Part shown: positions 53,333-61,418 of the stretch, one piece after another
Numbering within the stretch: position 1 is the stretch's first letter
Layout: every line of letters starts with the position of its first letter
From: Bradyrhizobium iriomotense
GTDB lineage: Bacteria > Pseudomonadota > Alphaproteobacteria > Rhizobiales > Xanthobacteraceae
Length of the DNA stretch: 64,000 nt
Direction of reading: 5' to 3'
NCBI RefSeq assembly: GCF_018129405.1
Contig: NZ_JAFCLP010000003.1
Location: 402,001-466,000, forward strand
Notes under the pieces: generated by a model
What the model was told of the DNA's origin: nothing
Seen by the model: only the letters and a program-made list of their open reading frames with translations
The model's database searches: none
Made by a program: the position numbers and the translations under genes

Positions 53333-53352
53333 ATAGTTGCACGTGAGACTAT
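53333..53352. promoter_or_regulatory. Imperfect palindrome in the marR/monooxygenase spacer
   Basis: ATAGTTGCACGTGAGACTAT is symmetric at 16 of 20 positions, a size usual for MarR sites. It lies in the 109-bp divergent spacer, 43 bp before the monooxygenase ATG. It may be the operator for both genes. Confidence 0.55.
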
Positions 53353-53394
53353 CTAGCAGATCAGTCCTCTTCTGACCAGAGCCGAGGTTAGTGT

Positions 53395-55011
53395 ATGGCG
53401 CCGGCCAATACGCATCAGGCCAAAACCCAGTTCGGCTATCGCCGTCATCCCGATCAGGACCGCCCGGGCCCAAGCCCCGCGGAACATCCGGTCGTGATCG
53501 TCGGCGCCGGCCCGGTCGGGCTGTCGCTGGCGATTGATCTCGCCCAGCGCGGTCAGCGCGTCGTCCTGCTGGATGATGCCGACCGCATCGGCGAAGGCTC
53601 GCGCGCGATCTGCTTTTCGAAGCGCTCGCTGGAATATTGGGACCGGCTCGGCGTCGGCGACCGCATGGTCGACAAGGGCGTGGTGTGGAGTGTGGGGCGG
53701 ATCTTTCACGGCGAATCCCAGCTCTACCAGTTCAACCTGTTGCCGGAAGACGGCCACAAGCGGCCGGCCTTCATCAATCTCCAGCAATATTACGCCGAGG
53801 CCTATCTGGTCGATCGCATCAACGAACTGCCTGAGATCGACCTGCGCTGGCGCAACAAGGTGACGGCGCTCGAGCAGCGCAACGATTCCGCCCTGCTGAC
53901 GATCGAAACGCCTGAAGGCGCCTACCGCCTGAATGCGCAATATGTCGTCGCCTGCGACGGCGCGCGGTCCTCGCTGCGGCAGATGGTCGGCGCGGAATTC
54001 GCCGGCCAGGTGTTCGAGGACCAGTTCCTGATCGCCGACGTCAAGATGACGGCGGAATTCCCGACCGAGCGCTGGTTCTGGTTCGATCCGCCGTTCCATG
54101 CCGGGCGTTCGGCGCTGTTGCACCGGCAGCCCGACGACGTCTGGCGCATCGACCTCCAGCTCAATCGCTATGCCGATCCCGTTCTCGAGAAGAAGCCGGA
54201 AAACGTGCGGCCGCGGATCGCGCGCATGCTCGGCCACGACAAGTTCGAGTTCGAGTGGATCTCGCTCTACAAATTCCAGTGCCGCCGGATGGACCGCTTC
54301 ATCCATGGCCGCGTGATCTTCGCCGGCGATTCCGCGCATCAGGTCTCGCCGTTCGGCGCGCGCGGCGCCAATTCCGGACTTGAAGACGCCGAAAACCTGT
54401 CCTGGAAGCTCGATCGCGTCCTGCGCGGGATCTCGCCCGCGAGCCTGCTGGAGAGTTACCACGTCGAACGCAGCATGGCGGCCGACGAGAACATCCGCGA
54501 ATCCACCCGTTCGACCGATTTCATGGCGCCGAACTCGCATCAGGAGGCGCGGCTGCGCAAGGCGGTGCTGTCGCTGGCCAAGGAGACCGAGTTCGGCAAG
54601 CGCATGGTCAATGGTGGCCGGCTGTCGGTGCCCTGCAGCTATGATACACCGCTGTCGTCACCCGATGCCGATGCGTGGGCCGGTGGGCCTCGTCCCGGCT
54701 GTTCCATGCTCGACGCCCCCGTTGCCGAGCGGGTCTATCTGACGGATGCCTTCCGCAAGGGTGGAACGGACTTCACCTTGCTGTCGTTCAGCAATGGCGC
54801 CGCGATCGATGCGCCTGACGGCGTCAGGGATATCCGCATCGGCGGCGCCAGCGGACTTGCCGATCCCCTGGGCCTCGTCGCGAAGCGCTATGACGCCGAG
54901 CCGGGGACGACCTATCTGCTCAGGCCCGACGGATATGTCGCGGCGCGCTTCCGCCATCCGACGCGCGAAGCAGTTGCGGCAGCGCTGTCGCGTGCCGCAG
55001 GCTTGAATTGA
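53395..55011 (+). CDS. FAD-dependent aromatic monooxygenase (MhpA/UbiH-like)
   Basis: A 538-residue flavoprotein hydroxylase. The FAD motif HPVVIVGAGPVGLSLAIDLA is at residues 31-50, the middle motif YVVACDGARSSLRQMVG near 185, and the second FAD motif RVIFAGDSAHQVSPFGARGA near 310. The C-terminal thioredoxin-like domain follows. It resembles 3-(3-hydroxyphenyl)propionate hydroxylase and would add OH to a phenolic ring. It heads the operon with DUF2783, a metallo-beta-lactamase-fold protein and hmgA (gaps of 8, 18 and 2 bp). The substrate probably feeds homogentisate metabolism, but this is inferred from neighbours. Confidence 0.85.
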   Translation: MAPANTHQAKTQFGYRRHPDQDRPGPSPAEHPVVIVGAGPVGLSLAIDLAQRGQRVVLLDDADRIGEGSRAICFSKRSLEYWDRLGVGDRMVDKGVVWSVGRIFHGESQLYQFNLLPEDGHKRPAFINLQQYYAEAYLVDRINELPEIDLRWRNKVTALEQRNDSALLTIETPEGAYRLNAQYVVACDGARSSLRQMVGAEFAGQVFEDQFLIADVKMTAEFPTERWFWFDPPFHAGRSALLHRQPDDVWRIDLQLNRYADPVLEKKPENVRPRIARMLGHDKFEFEWISLYKFQCRRMDRFIHGRVIFAGDSAHQVSPFGARGANSGLEDAENLSWKLDRVLRGISPASLLESYHVERSMAADENIRESTRSTDFMAPNSHQEARLRKAVLSLAKETEFGKRMVNGGRLSVPCSYDTPLSSPDADAWAGGPRPGCSMLDAPVAERVYLTDAFRKGGTDFTLLSFSNGAAIDAPDGVRDIRIGGASGLADPLGLVAKRYDAEPGTTYLLRPDGYVAARFRHPTREAVAAALSRAAGLN

Positions 55012-55019
55012 GGTTTCGC

Positions 55020-55244
55020 ATGCCGCTTTCCACCAGCTCGAACTTCGCTCGCCCCGACGACGCCTTCCGCGCCATCGTCGAGGCGCATCGCGGGCTCACG
55101 GAGGAACAGAGCGCCGATTTCGACGCGGCACTGGTGCTGATCCTCGCCAACCATATCGGCGACATCGACGTGCTGCGCGAAGCGATCGGGCTCGCCAGGC
55201 GCCGCATGATCGACGGTCAGCAGCAACAACAGCAGCAACAATAA
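55020..55244 (+). CDS. DUF2783-family small protein
   Basis: A 74-residue protein with the DUF2783 pattern FARPDDAFRAIVEAHRGLTE and ALVLILANHIGDIDVLREAI. Its function is unknown. The C-terminus ends in eight Gln coded by a perfect 12-bp tandem duplication (CAGCAGCAACAA twice). The ATG at 55020 follows GAGG. It lies between the monooxygenase and the MBL-fold gene, so it may be a small subunit or accessory of one of them. Confidence 0.8.
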   Translation: MPLSTSSNFARPDDAFRAIVEAHRGLTEEQSADFDAALVLILANHIGDIDVLREAIGLARRRMIDGQQQQQQQQ

Positions 55245-55262
55245 CCTCGTAAGGACGAATTG

Positions 55263-56219
55263 ATGGCGAAGAACTTCGCATCCACCGGCGATCTCTCCGA
55301 GAAGACAATCACCTTCTCCGAGATCGGCACCGATCTCTATGCCTTCACCGCCGAGGGCGATCCCAACACGGCCGTGATCGTCGGCGACGACGGTTGCCTC
55401 GTGTTCGACGCGCAGGCGACGCCGGCGATGGCGAACAAGGTGATCGAGCGCGTGCGCGCCGTCACCGACAAGCCGATCAAATATGTCGTGCTGTCGCACT
55501 ATCACGCCGTGCGCGTGCTCGGAGCGTCCGCCTACAAGGCGCAAGGCATCGTCGCCTCGCAGGAGACCTATCGTCTCATTGAAGAGCGCGGCAAGCAGGA
55601 TTGGGACTCCGAATACGGCCGCTTCCCGCGCCTGTTCCAGGACGCGCAGAGCATTCCCGGCCTGACTTGGCCGACGCTGACCTTCGAAGGCGAGATGTCG
55701 ATCTATCTCGGCAAGCGCGAGGTGCGGCTGATGCAGTTAGGCGCAGGCCACACCTCGGGCGACATCGTTGCCTGGGTGCCCGATGCCGAAGTCATGTTCT
55801 CCGGCGACCTCATCGAATATCACTCGGCCTGTTATTGCGGCGATGCGCATCTGCGCGAATGGCCGTTGACGCTGAACGAGATCCGCAACTTCAATCCCAA
55901 GGCAATCGCGCCGGGCCGCGGCGATGCGCTGAAGGGGACCGCCACGGTGCGCGAAGCCATCGCGATGACGCGCGACTTCGTCACATCGCTCTATGGCGCC
56001 GCCGAGATCTCGGTCGCGAAGGGCCGCACGCTGAAGGAATCGATGGCAGCGACGCGCGAGGTGATGGATCCGAAATTTTCGAGCTTCGCCATCTACGAGC
56101 ACTGCCTGCCGTTCAACGTGTCGCGCGCCTATGACGAAGCGTCGGGGATCGACGATCCCGTGATCTGGACCGACAAGCGCGATCAGGAAATGTGGGCCGC
56201 CTTGCAAGGAGGAGGATAG
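55263..56219 (+). CDS. Metallo-beta-lactamase-fold protein with altered zinc motif
   Basis: A 318-residue MBL-fold protein. The usual zinc motif H-x-H-x-D-H is H79-Y-H81-A-V83-R84 ([13 protein letters not shown]), so the Asp and third His are replaced. The later ligands His163 (GAGHTSGD) and Asp182 ([10 protein letters not shown]) are kept. It may bind one metal or use another chemistry. AAGGACG precedes the ATG at 55263. It lies two bases before hmgA and is likely co-transcribed with it, so a step near homogentisate or its precursor is plausible. Confidence 0.78.
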   Translation: MAKNFASTGDLSEKTITFSEIGTDLYAFTAEGDPNTAVIVGDDGCLVFDAQATPAMANKVIERVRAVTDKPIKYVVLSHYHAVRVLGASAYKAQGIVASQETYRLIEERGKQDWDSEYGRFPRLFQDAQSIPGLTWPTLTFEGEMSIYLGKREVRLMQLGAGHTSGDIVAWVPDAEVMFSGDLIEYHSACYCGDAHLREWPLTLNEIRNFNPKAIAPGRGDALKGTATVREAIAMTRDFVTSLYGAAEISVAKGRTLKESMAATREVMDPKFSSFAIYEHCLPFNVSRAYDEASGIDDPVIWTDKRDQEMWAALQGGG

Positions 56220-56221
56220 TC

Positions 56222-57568
56222 ATGAACATCAATACCTCGCCTGACCAGATCGTCCGAAGCTCGGCCCAGGTCACGCCGGGCTACATGTCCGGCTTCGGCA
56301 ACAGTTTTGAGACCGAGGCGCTGCCGGGCGCGCTGCCGATCGGGCGCAATTCGCCGCAGCGCTGCGCCTACGGGCTCTATGCTGAGCAATTGTCCGGCTC
56401 GCCCTTCACCGCGCCACGTGGCACCAATGAGCGGTCCTGGCTCTATCGCATCCGTCCCTCGGTGAAGCATTCCGGCCGCTTCGAGAAGGTCGATGCCGGC
56501 CTGTGGCGCTCGGCGCCGTGCCATGAATACGACCTGCCGATCGCGCAATTGCGCTGGGACCCGACGCCGCTGCCGAAGGAGGACATGACCTTCGTCCAGG
56601 GCGTTCAGACCATGACGACGGCCGGTGACGTCAATACTCAGGCCGGCATGGCCGCGCATGTCTACCTCATCACCAAGTCGATGGTGGACCAGCATTTCTA
56701 CAATGCCGACGGCGAGCTGATGTTCGTGCTGCAGCAGGGCAATCTTCGCCTCGTCACCGAGTTCGGCCGTATCGATGCCGAGCCCGGCGAGATCGCGGTG
56801 ATCCCGCGCGGCGTCAAGTTCCGGGTCGAGATCCCGAACGGTCCCGCGCGCGGCTATCTCTGCGAAAACTACGGCGGCGCCTTCACGCTGCCGGAGCGCG
56901 GCCCGATCGGCGCCAACTGTCTCGCCAACGCGCGCGACTTCCTGACGCCGGTCGCGAATTACGAGGACAAGGACACGCCGACCGAGCTGTTCGTGAAGTG
57001 GGGCGGCTCGCTGTTCAAGACGACCCTGCCGCATTCGCCGATCGACGTCGTCGCCTGGCACGGCAATTACGCGCCCTACAAATACGATCTGCGCGCGTTC
57101 TCGCCGGTCGGCGCGATCGGCTTCGACCATCCCGATCCCTCGATCTTCACCGTGCTGACCTCGCCGTCGGAGACCGCGGGCACTGCGAATATCGACTTCG
57201 TCATCTTCCCCGAGCGCTGGATGGTCGCCGACAACACCTTCCGTCCGCCCTGGTACCACATGAACATCATGAGCGAGTTCATGGGCCTGATCTACGGCGT
57301 CTACGACGCCAAGCCGCAAGGCTTCGTCCCCGGCGGCATCTCCTTGCACAATTGCATGCTGCCGCACGGCCCCGACCGCGACGCCTTCGAGCACGCCAGC
57401 AATGGCGAGCTGAAGCCGGTGAAGCTCACGGGCACCATGGCCTTCATGTTCGAGACCCGCTACCCGCAGCGCGTCACCGCGCATGCGGCGAAGTCGTCGA
57501 CACTGCAGGACGATTACGCCGATTGCTGGAAGGGCCTGGAGAAGCGGTTCGATCCGAACAAGCCGTAG
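56222..57568 (+). CDS. hmgA: Homogentisate 1,2-dioxygenase
   Basis: Fe(II) ring-cleaving dioxygenase (448 residues) that turns homogentisate into maleylacetoacetate. The N-terminus [20 protein letters not shown] is diagnostic. The metal-binding region is [16 protein letters not shown] (His and Glu) with the later His in [20 protein letters not shown]. Length matches the family. GGAGG lies five bases before the ATG. It is the last gene of the monooxygenase-DUF2783-MBL-hmgA run; fahA follows after a 177-bp spacer filled by a palindromic repeat. Confidence 0.95.
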   Translation: MNINTSPDQIVRSSAQVTPGYMSGFGNSFETEALPGALPIGRNSPQRCAYGLYAEQLSGSPFTAPRGTNERSWLYRIRPSVKHSGRFEKVDAGLWRSAPCHEYDLPIAQLRWDPTPLPKEDMTFVQGVQTMTTAGDVNTQAGMAAHVYLITKSMVDQHFYNADGELMFVLQQGNLRLVTEFGRIDAEPGEIAVIPRGVKFRVEIPNGPARGYLCENYGGAFTLPERGPIGANCLANARDFLTPVANYEDKDTPTELFVKWGGSLFKTTLPHSPIDVVAWHGNYAPYKYDLRAFSPVGAIGFDHPDPSIFTVLTSPSETAGTANIDFVIFPERWMVADNTFRPPWYHMNIMSEFMGLIYGVYDAKPQGFVPGGISLHNCMLPHGPDRDAFEHASNGELKPVKLTGTMAFMFETRYPQRVTAHAAKSSTLQDDYADCWKGLEKRFDPNKP

Positions 57569-57572
57569 CTTT

Positions 57573-57728
57573 CTTCCCCTCTCCCCTTGTGGGAGAGGGT
57601 GGCTCGTCGCGTTCGCGGCGAGACGGGTGAGGGGTTGTCTCCGCGAGCACCTCTCTGCAATCGAATTCGCCGATAGAACCCCTCATCCGGCGCTTCGCGC
57701 CACCTTCTCCCACAAGGGGAGAAGGAAG
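57573..57728. repeat. CTTCCCCTCTCCCCTTGTGG-type palindrome between hmgA and fahA
   Basis: A 156-bp inverted repeat. The outer arms CTTCCCCTCTCCCCTTGTGG and CCACAAGGGGAGAAGGAAG pair, with inner stems such as GGCGCTTCGCGCC and TCGC-GTTC-GCGGCGA. It fills the spacer between two co-directional pathway genes, so it would be in any read-through mRNA. Confidence 0.82.
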
Positions 57729-57745
57729 AAAGAATCGAGCCGAAC

Positions 57746-59020
57746 GTGACAACCCACCCCAACGACCCCAGCCTCCGCTCCTTCATCGACGTCGATCCCG
57801 CGTCCGACTTTCCGATCCAGAACCTGCCCTATGGCGTGTTCTCGACCGCGGCCAATCCGACGCCGCGGGTCGGCGTCGCCATCGGCAGTTACGTGCTCGA
57901 TCTCTGGGAGCTCGAGCAGGATTCCCGGCTCGATGTCGGCCCGCTCGGCGTGTTCTCCGGCGCTTCGCTCAATCCGTTCATGGCGCTGGGGCCGAAGGTG
58001 TGGGCGAAGACGCGGGCGCGGATCAGCGAACTGCTACGTCACGATCATCCTGAGCTGCGCGACAATGAAGAATTGCGCAAGCAGGCGCTGGTGCCGATGC
58101 GCGATGCAAAACTGCATCTGCCGTTCGCGGTCTCCGGCTATACCGATTTCTATTCGTCGAAGGAGCACGCCACCAATGTCGGCGTGATGTTCCGCGGCAA
58201 GGACAATGCGCTGCAGCCGAACTGGCTGCACATGCCGATCGCCTATAACGGCCGCGCCTCCACCGTCGTGGTCTCCGGCACCAGGGTGAAGCGGCCGCGC
58301 GGGCAGCTGAAGCCGCCGAACGCGGAGCTGCCGAGCTATGCGCCGTGCAAGCGGCTCGATTTCGAGCTGGAAATGGGCGTCGTCATCGGCCAGCCCTCAG
58401 CCATGGGCGGCATGCTGAGCGAGAGCCAGGCCGAGGAGATGATCTTCGGCTTCGTGCTGCTCAACGACTGGAGCGCGCGCGACATCCAGCAATGGGAATA
58501 TGTGCCGCTCGGCCCGTTCCTCGCAAAGGCGTTCGCGACCTCGATCAGCCCCTGGGTGGTGACGCGCGAGGCGCTGGAGCCGTTCCGCCTGAAGGGACCG
58601 GAGCAGGAGCCGGTGCCGCTCGACTATCTCAAGCAGGCCAAGCCCCAGAACTACGATGTCGAGCTCGACGTGTCCTTGCGCGCCGCCGGCGCCAACGCGC
58701 CCGCGAGCATCAGCCGCACCAATTTCAAATACATGTACTGGTCCTCGGTGCAGCAATTGATGCACCACGCCTCAAGTGGCTGCGCCATGAATGTCGGCGA
58801 TCTCTTAGGGAGCGGCACGATCTCCGGCCCCGAGAAGAACCAGCGCGGTAGCTTGCTCGAGATCAGCTGGAACGGCACCGAGCCGGTCGACCTGCCCGGC
58901 GGCACCAGGCGCTCGTTCCTGGAAGACGGCGACAGCCTCGTCATGCGCGGCTGGTGCCAGGGCAACGGCTATCGCGTCGGGTTCGGCGAGGTCGAGGGGA
59001 CGATTTTGCCGGCGGAGTGA
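57746..59020 (+). CDS. fahA: Fumarylacetoacetase
   Basis: Last enzyme of tyrosine/homogentisate breakdown (424 residues), splitting fumarylacetoacetate to fumarate and acetoacetate. The N-terminal domain starts SFIDVDPASDFPIQNLPYGV. Metal-site and catalytic segments include FYSSKEHATNVGVMFR (with a Glu-His pair) and LDFELEMGVVIG, and FGFVLLNDWSARDIQQWEYV. The start is GTG at 57746. Maleylacetoacetate isomerase, which acts between HmgA and FahA, is not encoded in this window. Confidence 0.94.
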   Translation: MTTHPNDPSLRSFIDVDPASDFPIQNLPYGVFSTAANPTPRVGVAIGSYVLDLWELEQDSRLDVGPLGVFSGASLNPFMALGPKVWAKTRARISELLRHDHPELRDNEELRKQALVPMRDAKLHLPFAVSGYTDFYSSKEHATNVGVMFRGKDNALQPNWLHMPIAYNGRASTVVVSGTRVKRPRGQLKPPNAELPSYAPCKRLDFELEMGVVIGQPSAMGGMLSESQAEEMIFGFVLLNDWSARDIQQWEYVPLGPFLAKAFATSISPWVVTREALEPFRLKGPEQEPVPLDYLKQAKPQNYDVELDVSLRAAGANAPASISRTNFKYMYWSSVQQLMHHASSGCAMNVGDLLGSGTISGPEKNQRGSLLEISWNGTEPVDLPGGTRRSFLEDGDSLVMRGWCQGNGYRVGFGEVEGTILPAE

Positions 59021-59025
59021 TGGCT

Positions 59026-59105
59026 GTCATTCCGGGGCGATGCGCAGCATCGAACCCGGAATCTCGAGGTTCCGGGTCTGGTCCTTCGGACCATCCCGGA
59101 ACGAC
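59026..59105. repeat. GTCATTCCGGGG-family palindrome, copy 3
   Basis: An 80-bp copy just after fahA. Inner hairpins are CGATGC-GCA-GCATCG and GGTCC-TTC-GGACC. The last arm reads CCGGAACGAC, one base from the other copies. It may serve as the fahA terminator region. Confidence 0.86.
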
Positions 59106-59113
59106 GGAAGAAC

Positions 59114-59425
59114 TCACCGCCTCTCCGGCGGCACGTCGCGTACCCGCGCGCAATGTGCCGCGACGTCCTCGACACTGTACTTCAGATGCACCCGCTTGTC
59201 CGACGGCACCTGCCTGGTCGTGCACACGCCCAGCCGCCATTCCTGCGTCGGCCTGATCGGGCGCGGGGCAAAGCCGCCGCCGCAGTTCGGGCAGACGTTG
59301 AAGAGTTTTGTCTCGACGCAATCCGCACAGAACGTGCATTCGTACGAACAGATCCGCGCATTCGTCGCGTCAGGCGGCAGATCGCAATCGCAATATTCGC
59401 AGTTCGGTCGCAGCTGGAGGGCCAT
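59114..59425 (-). CDS. DUF1272-family zinc-ribbon-like protein
   Basis: A 103-residue protein with eight or more Cys in CX2C pairs: NCEYCDCDLPPDA, CSYECTFCADC and CPNCGGGF. This is the DUF1272 pattern, a small metal-binding protein of unknown role. The C-terminal 40 residues are outside the Cys region. It is convergent with fahA. Confidence 0.85.
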   Translation of the reverse strand: MALQLRPNCEYCDCDLPPDATNARICSYECTFCADCVETKLFNVCPNCGGGFAPRPIRPTQEWRLGVCTTRQVPSDKRVHLKYSVEDVAAHCARVRDVPPERR

Positions 59426-59500
59426 GGCTGAATCTCCGAAAGACAGGCCATGATCATCGCAGACCGCGCGCGCAGCGCGAAGGTCGTAGTTCCCTCGATT

Positions 59501-59980
59501 TCAGCCAGCCTTCAAATCCCTCAGCGGCAGCTTCGCGCTTTCCTTCAGCCGGTCGAGCACGATCGATGAGCGGACATGCGCCACGCTCTGATGCGGCATC
59601 AGCACGTCGTTGACGAGGTTCGACAGGCCCTTGAGATCGCGCAGCACGGCTTTCAACACATAGTCGGCATCGCCCGTCAGCGAATAGGCCTCCTGGATTT
59701 CGTCGATCCGGTTCACCAGCGCGCGAAAACGCTTGGAATTGTCCGGCGAGTGGGTCGCGAGCCCGACCTGGATGAAGGCGATGACGCCGAAGCCGAGCGC
59801 CTCGCTGGAGAGATCGGCGTGATAGCCCGATATCACCTTCTCCTGCTCCAGCCGCATCCGCCGCCGTGAGCATTGCGAGGCCGAGAGGCCCGCGAGCTCG
59901 GCGAGCTCCTGGTTGGTGAGGCGGCCGTCGTCCTGGAGTGCGGTCAGGATCTTGAGGTCGAAGGCGTCCACGGAAATCAT
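59501..59980 (-). CDS. Lrp/AsnC-family transcriptional regulator
   Basis: A 159-residue regulator. The N-terminal HTH is FDLKILTALQDDGRLTNQEL then LAGLSASQCSRRRMRLE. The C-terminal RAM domain has YSLTGDADYVLKAVLRDL. Members of this group often respond to amino acids. It is divergent from hppD and therefore a likely controller of tyrosine breakdown, with a palindrome in the spacer. The ATG at 59980 gives the usual length. Confidence 0.9.
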   Translation of the reverse strand: MISVDAFDLKILTALQDDGRLTNQELAELAGLSASQCSRRRMRLEQEKVISGYHADLSSEALGFGVIAFIQVGLATHSPDNSKRFRALVNRIDEIQEAYSLTGDADYVLKAVLRDLKGLSNLVNDVLMPHQSVAHVRSSIVLDRLKESAKLPLRDLKAG

Positions 59981-59998
59981 GCGCGTTTCGTCCAATTG

Positions 59999-60015
59999 AT
60001 GCACGGATCGTGCAT
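59999..60015. promoter_or_regulatory. Perfect palindrome between lrp and hppD
   Basis: ATGCACG-GAT-CGTGCAT is a perfect 7-3-7 dyad in the 121-bp divergent spacer. It is a candidate Lrp-family site controlling hppD and the regulator gene. Confidence 0.6.
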
Positions 60016-60101
60016 ACGATAGCCAAATCCCATCCCGTTTGCACGCTCCTTGCGCGTCCGATGAAGGATAGTTCCTGTCAGCAGCCATTTGGGAGAGCAG
60101 C

Positions 60102-61220
60102 ATGGGTCCGTTTCCGCACGATGCACCGCCGGCCACGATCAACGCCGACAATCCGATGGGCACCGACGGCTTCGAGTTCGTCGAATATGCCCATCCCAAT
60201 CCGGGCGAGCTGCACGCGCTGTTCAAGCTGATGGGCTATGCGCCCGTCGCGCGCCATAGAACCAAGAAGATCACGGTCTACCGCCAGGGCGACATCAACT
60301 ATCTCGTCAACGAGGAGCCGGGCACCCACGGTTATGAGTTCGTCGCCGCGCACGGGCCCTGTGCGCCGTCGATGGCGTTTCGCGTCGTCGATGCCAAGGC
60401 GGCCTATGACCGCGCGATCGCGCTCGGTGCCGAGCCGGCCGATGTGTCATCGGCGCAGAAGACGCTCGACGTCCCCGCGATCAAGGGCATCGGCGGCAGC
60501 CTGCTGTATCTGGTCGACCGCTACGGCGCCAAGGGCTCGGCCTATGATGCCGAGTTCGAATGGCTCGGCGCGCGCGATTCCAAGCCCGTAGGCGCCGGCC
60601 TGTTCTATCTCGACCATCTCACCCACAACGTCCATCGCGGCCGCATGGATGTTTGGGCCGGCTTTTATGAGAAGCTGTTCAATTTCCGCCAGATCCGCTT
60701 CTTCGACATCGAAGGCCGCGCCTCGGGCCTGTTCTCGCGGGCGCTGACCAGCCCGGACGGCAAGATCCGGATTCCGATCAACGAGGACGCCGGCGATTCC
60801 GGCCAGATCGAGGAATATCTGAAGATCTATCGCGGCGAGGGCATCCAGCACATCGCCTGCGGCTGCCGCGACATCTATCGCACCATCGAAGGCCTGCGCG
60901 AGGCCGGCCTGCCGTTCATGCCGTCGCCGCCAGACACCTATTTCGAGCGCATCGATGCGCGCCTGCCCAAGCATGGCGAGGACCTCGCGCGTCTGCGGAG
61001 GAACGGCATCCTGATCGACGGCGAAGGCGTGGTCGAGGGCGGCCAGACCAAGGTGCTGCTGCAGATCTTCTCGGCCAATGCGATCGGCCCGATCTTCTTC
61101 GAGTTCATCGAGCGCAAGGGCGACGACGGTTTTGGCGAGGGCAATTTCAAGGCCCTGTTCGAATCGATCGAGGAGGATCAGATCCGGCGCGGGGTGTTGA
61201 AGGTGGGGAACGCGGCGTAG
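60102..61220 (+). CDS. hppD: 4-Hydroxyphenylpyruvate dioxygenase
   Basis: Fe(II) dioxygenase (372 residues) that makes homogentisate from 4-hydroxyphenylpyruvate. Iron ligands are visible: His172 (YLDHLTHNVHRG), His250 (GEGIQHIAC) and Glu334 (PIFFEFIERKGDDGFGEGNF). The two VOC-fold halves are present and the length is typical of bacterial HPPD. It is divergent from an Lrp-type regulator and supplies the substrate of HmgA encoded nearby. Confidence 0.95.
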   Translation: MGPFPHDAPPATINADNPMGTDGFEFVEYAHPNPGELHALFKLMGYAPVARHRTKKITVYRQGDINYLVNEEPGTHGYEFVAAHGPCAPSMAFRVVDAKAAYDRAIALGAEPADVSSAQKTLDVPAIKGIGGSLLYLVDRYGAKGSAYDAEFEWLGARDSKPVGAGLFYLDHLTHNVHRGRMDVWAGFYEKLFNFRQIRFFDIEGRASGLFSRALTSPDGKIRIPINEDAGDSGQIEEYLKIYRGEGIQHIACGCRDIYRTIEGLREAGLPFMPSPPDTYFERIDARLPKHGEDLARLRRNGILIDGEGVVEGGQTKVLLQIFSANAIGPIFFEFIERKGDDGFGEGNFKALFESIEEDQIRRGVLKVGNAA

Positions 61221-61257
61221 GGCTGCCGTTGTTGGGTACGCTGTGGCATCAAACACA

Positions 61258-61384
61258 GTCGTCGTCCTGGCGAAAGCCAGGACCCATTACCCCAGGGAGT
61301 GGTCGTCAAGCGAACTGGTAACTCCGAGTCTTCGCCAAACCACGTTCGGTGGTTATGGGTCCTGGCTTTCGCCAGGACGACGAC
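61258..61384. repeat. GTCCTGGCGAAAGCCAGGAC-type palindrome
   Basis: Outer arms of 30 bp pair perfectly; the left begins GTCGTCGTCCTGGCGAAAGC and the right ends GCCAGGACGACGAC. Each arm is itself a hairpin (CCTGGC-GAAA-GCCAGG). A weaker inner dyad (CCAAACCACGTTCGGTGG) lies in the middle. It separates the convergent hppD and CaiB-type genes, where a bidirectional terminator would be expected. Confidence 0.88.
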
Positions 61385-61418
61385 GGAGTGTGGCGCGACA
61401 GCGGAGAACTTGCCGCAA

